Shown: positions 61,901-64,000 of the stretch, piece after piece | Position numbering within the stretch: the stretch's first letter is position 1 | How the letters are laid out: every line of letters starts with the position of its first letter | Assembly: GCA_964016985.1 (NCBI GenBank) | Contig: OZ024823.1 | Coordinates: forward strand, 108,736,476-108,800,475 | Origin: Anodontia alba | Lineage: Eukaryota > Mollusca > Bivalvia > Lucinida > Lucinidae | DNA length: 64,000 nt | Reading direction: 5' to 3' | Notes under the pieces: model-generated | What the model was told of the DNA's origin: nothing | The model's input: the letters and a program-made list of their open reading frames with translations, nothing else | Databases searched by the model: none | Made by a program: the position numbers and the translations under genes

Positions 61901-62097
61901 AACTTGGCTAATAATTGTATCCTATAATGTTTGCCTTTGGTAGAGAATTACCAAATTACTGCATTCTGTTCTTACAGAAGGGATTTGAGTGGGCCTACAA
62001 CATGGATGGGGTTATAACCTACCACTGTAAAGGGTTGGCTGGGCATTATATCTGGGGTCCTGTAGCAGCGGTGGTTGTCGCTGAGGTGCAGTCCTCT
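27455..62097 (-). CDS. HNRNPL: hnRNP L-family RNA-binding protein, C-terminal part (nine coding exons)
   Basis: The exons, 5' to 3' on the minus strand, are 62097-62023, 54868-54705, 48999-48775, 45580-45459, 40902-40772, 39119-39046, 33801-33744, 31679-31584 and 27522-27455. Every junction keeps frame. The product has a Pro-rich linker, a Gly-rich low-complexity part (GYGMNGGYGGDYGG and similar), RRM3 (VLLVYGLNMDQMNCDRMFNL, FCLFGNVIRVKFLKSKEGAA), a connecting segment (NRNNRFMTAEQAAKN) and RRM4 (ETLHFFNAPPS, SEKSSSGLVEYHNK), ending MCFSQSNIQERN-stop. This is the order and motif content of hnRNP L/LL (Drosophila smooth), nuclear proteins that bind CA-rich RNA and control splicing (family knowledge). 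RRM1 and RRM2 exons lie beyond 64000. Introns are long and repeat-filled; one is U12-type. Confidence 0.93.
28534..28750. mobile_element. MITE family C copy
   Basis: TATAACCCTAAGTACTGGGA start and CCCAATACTTAGAGTAAATA, CGGTA end; hairpin inner stem ATGCCGC/GCGGCAT at about 28592-28612. Confidence 0.85.
28960..29815 (+). mobile_element. Tandem-monomer element P4a
   Basis: Monomers contain CAAAGGGCCATAACT, then CCTAGCTTAAATACTTTTC, then GAGATATCTTGCT, with a period near 155 bp (about 29130, 29285, 29440). The tail GAACGGACAAACAGTCGG precedes GAAACTGGGGGCATAA at ~29801-29816. A similar tail-only fragment lies at 27895-28098. Confidence 0.68.
29816..31376 (+). mobile_element. Tandem-monomer element P4b, about eight monomers of ~157 bp
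   Basis: A regular array of CAAAGGGCCATAACTC, TCAAAAGTTAATCAGG, AAGTTTCAAGGCTCTAGCTC and TTTTTGAGATATTTTGCTG. Successive copies alternate between TCATCTACTCATCACTAC and TTGTCTACTCATCACTAC versions, giving a dimeric higher-order pattern of about 314 bp. It ends with GACGGACGGACGAAC (31311 on) and the palindromic terminus CCCCTCCAACTTC/GAAGTTGGGGGCATAA. Confidence 0.8.
31584..31679 (-). CDS. HNRNPL: hnRNP L exon: RRM4 strand 3 to helix 2
   Basis: 96 nt. The acceptor is TTTGTTTCAG and the donor CCAG|GTACTG. It encodes SEKSSSGLVEYHNKADALAA then LVLTNHYPVSNP. It matches the family block S(E/K)(R/K)SSSGL(L/V)E(W/Y)..K.(D/E)A...L..(L/T)NHY. Confidence 0.95.
32212..32388. mobile_element. MITE family B copy
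   Basis: ATAGCTCCAGATAAGGCAC at the left, TGGGTACACATCAGAAGTGC / GATGCTTCTATTGAGTACCC centre, weak right end. Confidence 0.75.
32511..33475. mobile_element. Probable foldback element with an internal 280-bp tandem duplication
   Basis: Weak inverted ends: TCAGTGATTCAGCTAGA at the left and TTCAAACTGAATCCCTGA at the right. Two copies of a ~280 bp unit (about 32662-32940 and 32942-33225) contain CCTTGCAGGGATTCC, GGCATGAAAAATGTGAAC, TCACACGGTGTCACATGTA and TAACTTAAACAGGATT. No coding signal. Confidence 0.6.
33744..33801 (-). CDS. HNRNPL: hnRNP L exon: RRM4 helix 1 to strand 2
   Basis: 58 nt. The acceptor is ACTTGCAG and the donor AAAAT|GTAAGT. It encodes VFEDAGSSTPAKVMLFPAK plus one base. It starts in phase 0 from the previous exon and ends in phase 1. 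Confidence 0.88.
34508..34730. mobile_element. Foldback element with TATAACACGGTT repeats
   Basis: CTTTATAACACAGTTCG, GATATAACACGGTTCAAAG and later GATATAACACGGTTGTTTAA with GTGTTATAAAGAG. A 30-bp perfect inverted repeat (TAGATTATATTGAAAAATGA and its complement) lies at about 34592-34643. Confidence 0.7.
35792..38861 (+). mobile_element. Tandem-monomer element P5, ~187 bp monomers, with P6 nested
   Basis: It starts ACAAG at 35792 with TGTCCCCCGCCTT at 35817-35829, and ends with AAGGCGGGGGACA at 38846-38858 plus ATAA. The two form an inverted pair near the ends. About twelve monomers repeat AAAGTTTCAAAAGGATCGGC, CTGTGGGAGGAGTTAAGG, GACAAGGTACC and TTAGAACTCAAAAAATGTC. P6 interrupts the array at 37417-38426. 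It lies in the intron between exons 39046-39119 and 33744-33801. Confidence 0.82.
37417..38426 (+). mobile_element. Tandem-monomer element P6 nested in P5
   Basis: It starts ACAAGAATATCGGTGAAACC, then GATGCTCCCCGAA. It ends with GGACGCACGG repeats, ATGCTCCCCCGAA and TTCGGGGAGCATAA. Monomers of about 180 bp contain GAAGTTTCA(A/T)TGAAATCCG then AGTTTCCGAGAATT (about 38095 and 38262). The host monomer resumes directly after it (AAAAATGTCTAAG), so P6 moved into an existing P5 array. Confidence 0.8.
39046..39119 (-). CDS. HNRNPL: hnRNP L exon: first strand of RRM4
   Basis: 74 nt. Joining its first two bases (GC) to the C of the previous exon gives Arg, so the junction reads AAKN-R-IIGPTETLHFFNAPPS. 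The continuation IDRDDVVK ends before a GTATAG donor. The spacing between AAKN and LHFFNAP is eight residues, as in vertebrate hnRNP L. The intron upstream would end in AA. An in-frame AC twelve bases downstream would give a shorter AAKN-PTETLHFF join and is the main alternative start (39107). Confidence 0.82.
39120..39137 (-). promoter_or_regulatory. U12-type branch site and AA 3' splice site
   Basis: TTCTTAAC at 39137-39130 matches the U12 branch consensus TCCTTAAC in 7 of 8 positions. The presumed branch A (39131) is 11 nt from the intron end at 39120, the usual short distance for U12 introns, and there is no polypyrimidine tract. The last two intron bases that keep frame and the conserved Arg are AA (39121-39120). 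An AC ending at 39108 is in frame but 23 nt from the branch A and would delete four residues. Confidence 0.75.
40088..40267. mobile_element. MITE family B copy
   Basis: AGCTCTTGATGC to CTTATCTAGACCTATG; central stem GTACTCATTAGAAGTGC / GGCACTTCTAATGAGTAC. Confidence 0.78.
40488..40731. mobile_element. MITE family A copy inside the U12-type intron
   Basis: Complete copy, GGGCCCAGTTGTTCAAAGC to TTTTGAACAACTGGGCCC. Its edge is 40 nt from the U12 donor at 40771, so the start of the minor-class intron is mostly transposon. Confidence 0.9.
40764..40771 (-). promoter_or_regulatory. U12-type 5' splice site (ATATCCTT)
   Basis: The intron begins ATATCCTT directly after AAAAATC of the exon at 40772-40902. 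This is a perfect match to the minor (U12) spliceosome donor consensus for the AT subclass. No GT or GC donor here keeps the conserved reading frame. Confidence 0.88.
40772..40902 (-). CDS. HNRNPL: hnRNP L exon: RRM3-RRM4 connector, ends at a U12-type donor
   Basis: 131 nt after a TTTTGTTTCAG acceptor. It encodes LSKQPFLQDVVSPYELPDGS, then ASFKDLQGNRNNRFMTAEQA and AKN plus one base C. The SKQP, LxDGS.S(Y/F)KD and NRNNRF.T.EQAAKNR blocks are characteristic of the family. No usable GT follows the last conserved residue. Instead the intron opens with ATATCCTT, the minor-spliceosome donor consensus. Confidence 0.9.
41474..43787 (+). mobile_element. Tandem-monomer element P2, same family as P1, in an hnRNP L intron
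   Basis: It starts ACAAGAGGCCCACGGG and GCTCACCTGAG, as P1 does, and ends with AGCTCATCCTGAGC and CTCAGGTGAGCTAA. It carries more copies of the same ~500 bp three-monomer unit, and the GGACGGACGGACGC tail at 43703-43735 is intact. It lies in the intron between exons 45459-45580 and 40772-40902, opposite to the gene's sense. Confidence 0.82.
44116..45131 (+). mobile_element. Tandem-monomer element P7, ~157 bp monomers
   Basis: Six monomers carry CAAAGGGGCATAACTCTGC, AATATTTGGTGGACTGTAAC, CTCCACATCATGGTCTAAC, GAAGTTTCAGCTTGATCGG and AAACTGTAGGAGGAGTTAGC. The tail is GGACAGACGGACGCC and the terminus is a hairpin, CGTCCCGTTTTTC/AAACGGGCGTATAA. The start is unclear; a poly(A)-rich stretch (43876-43999) precedes it. 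Confidence 0.78.
45459..45580 (-). CDS. HNRNPL: hnRNP L exon: rest of RRM3
   Basis: 122 nt. The acceptor is TCTCTTGCAG and the donor CA|GTAAGT. It encodes VKFLKSKEGAAMVQMGDGRS then VERAIFNLGGQTLFGNKLLL. The VKF(L/M)KSKxGAAMV block is the conserved RNP-1-like strand of hnRNP L RRM3. It ends in phase 2. Confidence 0.95.
45840..46494. mobile_element. TTAA element, copy 1 (CCTTTAGC ends), tandem pair
   Basis: TTAA|CCTTTAGCATGCTGAG at the left and CTACAGCAGTGTAAAGG|TTAA at the right. A 43-bp cassette beginning GGGAGTAATGACC and ending CTTACAGGCCT occurs twice in direct orientation near the left end. Inside are TTTACCTGGAATTTTCAC and GGTCACGTGACAAGTCACGT. No transposase frame. piggyBac-type ends inferred. 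Confidence 0.82.
46588..47213. mobile_element. TTAA element, copy 2, with the left cassette inverted
   Basis: TTAA|CCTTTAGCGTGCTGAG to CAGCAGTGTAAAGG|TTAA. Nearly identical to copy 1 downstream of the cassette, but the cassette is single and reversed (AGGCCTGTAAGAGG... to ...CATTACTCCC). Confidence 0.82.
47739..48053. mobile_element. pogo/Tigger-like MITE
   Basis: Ends CAGTCGACTCGCATTATCTC and GAGATAACTAGAGTTGATTG, flanked by TA (47737-47738, 48054-48055). The CAGT(C/N)(G/A)ACTC(T/G)CGTTAT-like terminus is typical of pogo/Tigger derivatives. Central hairpin: GAGGTGAAATTGCTCC / GGGGCAATTTTACCTC. Confidence 0.8.
48775..48999 (-). CDS. HNRNPL: hnRNP L exon: Gly-rich end and start of RRM3
   Basis: 225 nt, exactly 75 codons in phase 0. 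The acceptor is TTTTTACAG and the donor AGG|GTAAGT. It encodes SPGGYGGRMSQGGGG..., then the first beta strand and helix of RRM3, AVLLVYGLNMDQMNCDRMF and NLFCLFGNVIR. The (V/M)YGL..MNCDR(V/M)FN sequence is diagnostic for hnRNP L-type RRM3. Confidence 0.95.
49051..49210. mobile_element. MITE family B copy
   Basis: AGAGCTCCAGATAAAGTGC to CTCTTATCTGGAGCTTT; the left half of the central stem is lost. Confidence 0.75.
49211..49492 (-). mobile_element. tRNA-derived SINE, full length
   Basis: Tail (TTTG)n at left, CTTAGTCCTCTTTAGTGGTT body, head complement GGGGATCGAACCCACGACTC and GATCACCAGTCAGACA. It lies directly beside a B-type MITE (49051-49210). Confidence 0.82.
49518..49766. mobile_element. 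MITE family F (TTAA, GGGGATTGGGTACACTT ends)
   Basis: TTAA at 49514-49517 and 49767-49770 (shared with the neighbouring D element). Ends are GGGGATTGGGTACACTT and AAGTGTATCTATACTCC. The central foldback is GAAAGAATTTGCTC / GAGCAATTCTTTC. Related foldbacks lie at 24390-24600, 24830-25000, 56365-56590 and 60050-60250. Confidence 0.75.
49771..50786. mobile_element. MITE family D copy interrupted by a hAT-like insertion
   Basis: TTAA 49767-49770 and 50787-50790. CCCTTCTCTTGCTGAAC at the left and TTCAGCATGAGAAGGG at the right. A ~825 bp insertion (49790-50614) lies 19 bp from the left end. The hairpin arms remain at 50641-50692. Confidence 0.8.
49790..50614. mobile_element. Non-coding insertion with CAGGG ends and CTGAACAC direct repeats
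   Basis: Direct repeats CTGAACAC at 49782-49789 and 50615-50622. The ends CAGGGATCAGGCT and AGCTTGAACCCTG are inverted repeats if the shared CTG is counted. CAGGG ends and an 8-bp duplication are the hAT pattern. Inside are TCACCCTAGAGGG and paired ACTTCTCCCT/AGGGAGAAGT blocks; no transposase frame. Confidence 0.7.
50815..51000. other. Intronic sequence without recognised feature
   Basis: hnRNP L intron between exons 54705-54868 and 48775-48999; only B-MITE-like fragments. Confidence 0.4.
51170..51342 (-). mobile_element. tRNA-derived SINE, family 3 copy
   Basis: GGTTTGGTGTTTTACATCTC at the left; GGATTCAAACCTGGGAC and TTACCACTCGGCCATAGAG at the right. Confidence 0.8.
51958..52146. mobile_element. 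MITE family B copy
   Basis: CATAGCTACAGATAAGAAGG to CCTTGTCTGTTGCTATG; strong central stem AGAAGTGCCTCGCCGAGGCG. Confidence 0.85.
52260..52547 (-). mobile_element. SINE-like retroposon, second copy, 19-bp target duplication
   Basis: Flanked by CCTCATACAGTTACTGATT at 52241-52259 and 52548-52566. Same ends and body as 20247-20544, so both copies appear full length (~290 bp). Confidence 0.88.
53093..53300. mobile_element. MITE family C copy, inverted
   Basis: TACCATTTTTACCCTCAGTA with CTCCTTACCATACTTTAT, then the hairpin GGCAAACAGTGAAGACCC, inner CCGCATTTGCGG, and GTACACTGTTTGC; the far end has decayed (CCAAATACATACAATA). Confidence 0.75.
53814..54664 (+). mobile_element. Tandem-monomer element P8, ends 40 bp from an hnRNP L splice donor
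   Basis: It starts ACAAGATGTGTTTGTGAAAC then ATGTTCCGGGG. Five monomers of roughly 150-165 bp carry AAAGTAGGTCA(T/C)AGGTCAA, GGGAAGCCCTTGTCA, ATATGAAGGCTCTATCTGAA and GGTTCAAAAGTTATGACC. It ends with ATCTCCCCGC and ACCGGGGACATAA. It lies between exon 54705-54868 and the rest of the intron. Confidence 0.78.
54705..54868 (-). CDS. HNRNPL: hnRNP L exon: Gly-rich low-complexity segment
   Basis: 164 nt. The acceptor is CTCTTACAG and the donor GAT|GTAAGA. It encodes DYPQEGRGMSRGMGQGGYGM, then a run of GGYGGDYGG, DRSYDQGYSPRGAQG and GYGPD. Gly/Tyr/Arg-rich composition is typical of phase-separating hnRNP linkers. A tandem-monomer element (53814-54664) ends 40 bp inside the intron next to the donor. 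Confidence 0.9.
54910..55115. mobile_element. MITE family D copy, inverted orientation
   Basis: CCTTGTCCTGCTGAACCC to TTCAGCATGACAAGGG; hairpin with TTGGCTTATTCAGAAGCCAA. The flanking TTAA has decayed to CAAT and TTCA. Confidence 0.82.
55554..55790. mobile_element. TTAA-flanked foldback MITE inside P3
   Basis: TTAA lies at 55550-55553 and 55791-55794, with terminal repeats CCTTAAAGCGCCA and TGGCGCTTTAAGG. A second inverted pair, GTCGTCTG near 55580-55600 and CAGACGAC near 55735-55757, is nested inside. The centre (55624-55692) is the shared hairpin: GCAAACAGCGTGGAC, inner stem CTGCTCCT/AGGAGCAG and GTCCACACTGTTTGC. Confidence 0.85.
55624..55692. repeat. Shared hairpin module (example with AGGAGCAG stem)
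   Basis: Arms GCAAACAGCGTGGACACAG and CTGATCAGGGTCCACACTGT around CTGCTCCTTTAGGAGCAG. The same arms with other inner stems are at 7974-8040, 12927-12970, 16901-16966, 22171-22215, 27066-27132, 28567-28632, 31765-31831, 34403-34469, 50641-50692, 53212-53272, 54945-55015, 57590-57659, 60386-60450, 62653-62692 (arms only) and 63907-63975. Confidence 0.85.
56611..56997. mobile_element. MITE family B host of MITE A
   Basis: ATAGCTCTAGATAAAGCAC at the left and CTCTTATCTAGAGCTAC at the right, with MITE A 56730-56970 inside. Its left half is duplicated at 57783. Confidence 0.78.
56730..56970. mobile_element. MITE family A copy nested in MITE B
   Basis: Degenerate ends (TGCCTAGTTGTTCAAAAC and TTTGAACAACTGGTTCC) with the central hairpin intact. 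The surrounding B element and this copy recur as a segmental duplicate at 57783-58122. Confidence 0.82.
57783..58122. repeat. Duplicate of 56630-56940 (MITE B part plus truncated MITE A)
   Basis: From AGCACTTCTTTTCA through CTCACAATACCCACAATATG and the A-type hairpin, the sequence follows 56630-56940 closely. It stops at GAGCTCGTTAAGCTG, where unrelated sequence begins. The A element here lacks its right end. Confidence 0.8.
58773..59017. mobile_element. MITE family A copy
   Basis: GGGCCCAGTTGTTCAAAGC to TTTTGAACAACTGGGCCC; complete. Confidence 0.9.
59369..60019. mobile_element. pogo/Tigger-like MITE carrying a SINE
   Basis: TA|CAGTCTACTCTTGTTATCTT at the left and GAAAACGAAGTCGACAG|TA at the right. 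Central hairpin GAGGAGAAATTGCTCC / GGAGCAATTTCTCTTC. A full SINE (59646-59964) sits in its right half, next to an AAGCT repeat. Without the SINE it is colinear with the inverse of 47739-48053. Confidence 0.8.
59646..59964 (-). mobile_element. tRNA-derived SINE inside a pogo-like MITE
   Basis: TTGTTTGTGTTGAGGTTTTA tail side; GGTCAAACCTGCAACCTCCT and ACCCAACTGAGCCACCAAGC head side. Confidence 0.83.
60278..60478. mobile_element. MITE family D, best-preserved copy
   Basis: TTAA flanks (60274-60277, 60479-60482); CCCTTGTCCTGCTGAA and TTCAGCAGGATAAGGG as inverted ends. The hairpin GGTGCAGATCCAGATCAG, TTGGCTTCTGAAGAAGCCAA and ATCTGGATCTACACTGTTTG fills the centre. Confidence 0.9.
60858..61552. mobile_element. 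Compound MITE A (two fused hairpins) split by a SINE
   Basis: GGGCCCAGTTGTTCAAAG starts at 60858. One central hairpin lies at 60953-61018 and a second, slightly different one at 61072-61142. The right arm is interrupted by a SINE (61174-61478) with an ACTTACTA target duplication, and the element resumes to TTTGAACAATTGGCCC at ~61552. Confidence 0.85.
61174..61478 (-). mobile_element. tRNA-derived SINE inside MITE A, 8-bp target duplication
   Basis: ACTTACTA at 61166-61173 and 61479-61486. TGTTTGTGTTAAGGCTTTAT tail side, GGGGGTCGAACCCACAACCT and CATCCAACTGAGCTACCAAA head side. Confidence 0.88.
62023..62097 (-). CDS. HNRNPL: hnRNP L exon: linker after RRM2
   Basis: 75 nt. The acceptor is CTATTGCAG and the donor GTAGGT. 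It encodes RTAPQRQPPLLQDPRYN then AQPTLYS and is the first exon of the gene inside the window. The Pro-rich (R)xPLLxDPRY linker type is expected between RRM2 and RRM3. A type-B MITE starts 23 bp upstream of the acceptor (62121). A donor 4 bp further on is possible, but GTAGGT restores frame with the next exon (Ser-Asp). Confidence 0.8.
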
Positions 62098-62120
62098 CTG
62101 CAATAGTAATGAATAAAAGC

Positions 62121-62308
62121 CATAACTCCAGATAAGATGATTTTTTTTCTTTTACCAAAAAAGTATGGATATTTTTCTTATTTATGCATAAAAATACAAG
62201 TTGTGGGTACTCATCAGAAAGGCGCTTCTTATGAGTACCCATAACATATGTTTTCATGCAGAAATAAGAAAAATATTTACCTGACACCCCATCTTATCTG
62301 GGGCTATG
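62121..62308. mobile_element. MITE family B copy beside an hnRNP L splice acceptor
   Basis: CATAACTCCAGATAAGATG to ATCTTATCTGGGGCTATG. Its left edge is 23 bp upstream (in gene sense) of exon 62023-62097. Confidence 0.85.
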
Positions 62309-63132
62309 ATTAAGCTACAGTTAAAGTAAAAAAAAAAAAATATTCATGGACGATTTGTAAAATGTTGGAAAGGATGACTTTTGATGTAATGGTAAGATGG
62401 CTTGTTTGGTCGTCTATCACAGTCATTACCACAGATCATCTTGTCATGCTAAAGGGAATGACTTATGCAAGGTGGATAATGGGAAAACCAATGTTTTACA
62501 TAACTCAGATTAGGTCATAACTAAAAATAATTTATCCCATTGTAGACTGAATAGAGTCTCCCACACTATATACTGGAAGAGTCCAATTTCAACTTAAGGT
62601 ATGTGCAACTATGAGATTTACATATTCCTAGAGAAAAATGGCTAAACTATTTGCAAACAGTGGAGACCCTGATCTGGGTCTGCACTGTTTGCCAATTACC
62701 CTTTTATGGGTCTCCAAACTAAAATTGGTTAAAGCTCCAGATTTTTCAGTCAACAAGTATTGATATTTGAGCCAGAGCATGACAAAACTAACAATAAGAC
62801 CTGTGTAACCAGCAAAGACTGAGTTCAGCCCGTACATCCACACACCATGCTAAGGGGTCGTTTATCTGACTTTGGATAGCCTAGAGGCTGTAGAAGGCAC
62901 ATGCAATCAGCTAAGACTCTGATCAGACTGTGCAGTTGCATGTCTTATTGTAGGTTTTGTTGTCGTGTGCTGGCTCATTTTTTTTTTTATTTTTCTACAC
63001 AAGCACCACAACATATGTTTTTGAGGAGAAATAAGAAAATATGTACCTTTTCCTCTAACTTATCTAGAGCTAAGCAGTATATAAGGTTTTTTTTATTTTT
63101 TAATTTTTTTTTTTTTTTTTTGCACCAAAACA

Positions 63133-63290
63133 GAGCTCCAGATAAGGTACTGTTTTCAACAATAAACTACTGATAGTTTCTTATTTTTCCAAGAAAACAT
63201 ACATGTATGTTGTGGGTACTCACAAGAAGCACCTCACTGAGGTGCTACTAATGAGAATCTACAATATATGTATTTCTGGAGAAATCAGAA
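63133..63290. mobile_element. MITE family B copy
   Basis: AGAGCTCCAGATAAGGTAC at the left; GGGTACTCACAAGAAGCACC / GAGGTGCTACTAATGAGA centre. Confidence 0.72.
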
Positions 63291-63487
63291 AATTTAATAT
63301 ATAACCTAAAAATTAACTGTTTTACATTGGCTGAGAGCTGTTTTCAGCCCAGTGAATATTTCTAATGTTCACTGGCTCGGGGTTTTCCCCATTGAATATA
63401 TCTATATAAAATTAGAATATCAAGTTAAAGAATGTATTTTGGGAAAACTATGAAACTCTTTTTCAGTCTGTTCACTGGTTATATAAT

Positions 63488-63637
63488 AAAACAATTATTG
63501 ACTATTAAGTCACTGAATATGATGTGATATTCACCGGTGAATACTAATATTGACCTCAGCTATCGCCTCAGTCAGTATTGGTATTCTCCAGTGGTTATCA
63601 CATCATATTCAATGACTCAATAGTCAATAATTGTATA
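63488..63637. repeat. 150-bp inverted repeat
   Basis: CAATTATTGACTATTAAGTC with ATATGATGTGATATTCACC at the left pairs with CACATCATATTCAATGACTC and AATAGTCAATAATTG at the right; the loop is near 63562. Confidence 0.85.
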
Positions 63638-63877
63638 ATATTTATCTGGATATTCCTCTTCTCTGGAGTTATGCCGAAACATATTTTGTGGGTACAAAAT
63701 GGAGAAACCTCTCAATAATGAGAACCCACAAGCTATGTTTTGGATCAAAATTAAAAAGAAATACCTTCCAAATATTCCCTTATTTTGATATCGGAATAGC
63801 GAAGATAGAGATAACCTTGCACATCAACACTGTCTGGCTAGGGTCTTCACACTTCATTAACCTTTAGCACTATTTAA

Positions 63878-64000
63878 CCCTAGTCCCGCTGGATATGTCC
63901 TGCCTTTGCAAACAGTGTAGATCCAGATCTGTTGGCTTCTGAAGAAGCCAACTTATCTGGATCTGCACTGTTTGCCATTAAGTAAGTGAATTTAAAACAA
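63878..64000. mobile_element. MITE family D copy cut by the window end
   Basis: TTAA at 63874-63877, CCCTAGTCCCGCTGG start, and the hairpin GCAAACAGTGTAG...TTGGCTTCTGAAGAAGCCAA...CTGCACTGTTTGC. The right end is outside the window. A fragment with the same start lies at 48492-48560 (inserted at TTAA in a B-type centre) and another at 39329-39440. Confidence 0.8.

Overview
This window is eukaryotic nuclear DNA: AT-rich, intron-rich, and mostly short non-autonomous mobile elements. Arrays of roughly 150-190 bp monomers with GGACGGACGG tails and terminal hairpins, TTAA-flanked foldback MITEs and tRNA-derived SINEs together point to a mollusc, most likely a bivalve. The phylum-level call is inferred from repeat style and the species is not determinable here.

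Two protein-coding genes are supported and they converge. On the + strand, the last three coding exons of an EFCAB2/DRC8-like EF-hand axonemal protein lie at 7459-7538, 8568-8677 and 11575-11690. Its 5' exons are not visible and are probably left of the window. On the - strand, the C-terminal part of an hnRNP L-family splicing regulator is spread over nine coding exons between 62097 and 27455. These encode the linker after RRM2, a Gly-rich segment, RRM3, RRM4 and the stop codon; RRM1 and RRM2 must lie to the right of 64000. All exon junctions keep frame. One intron (39120-40771) is a minor-spliceosome (U12-type) intron with an AT start, a TTCTTAAC branch site and apparently an AA 3' end. About 15.8 kb of repeat-filled intergenic or 3'-UTR sequence separates the two stop codons (11690-27455).

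Repeat layout. 1-7.4 kb: microsatellites and short tandem foldback units. 7.4-11.7 kb: DRC8 exons, foldback MITEs and a decayed mariner (10027-11349) in the last intron. 12-27 kb: nested MITEs and SINEs plus one monomer-array element (14892-16394). 27-62 kb: introns of the hnRNP L gene holding seven further monomer-array elements (28960-29815 and 29816-31376, 35792-38861 with another nested at 37417-38426, 41474-43787, 44116-45131, 53814-54664, 55251-56310), two TTAA-flanked 630-660 bp elements, two pogo/Tigger-like MITEs and many small foldbacks. 62-64 kb: more foldbacks and a TTAA element cut by the window edge.

The strongest unexplained structure is shared modularity among mobile elements. 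First, eight otherwise unalike tandem-monomer families share a start word (ACAAG where the 5' end is visible), one internal core motif in register, a GGAC-rich tail or similar spacer and a terminal palindrome ending in TAA. Second, one hairpin arm (GCAAACAGTG followed by CCAGATCAG) recurs about 18 times inside elements that have different terminal repeats, with a variable inner stem. Neither pattern fits simple copying of one element.
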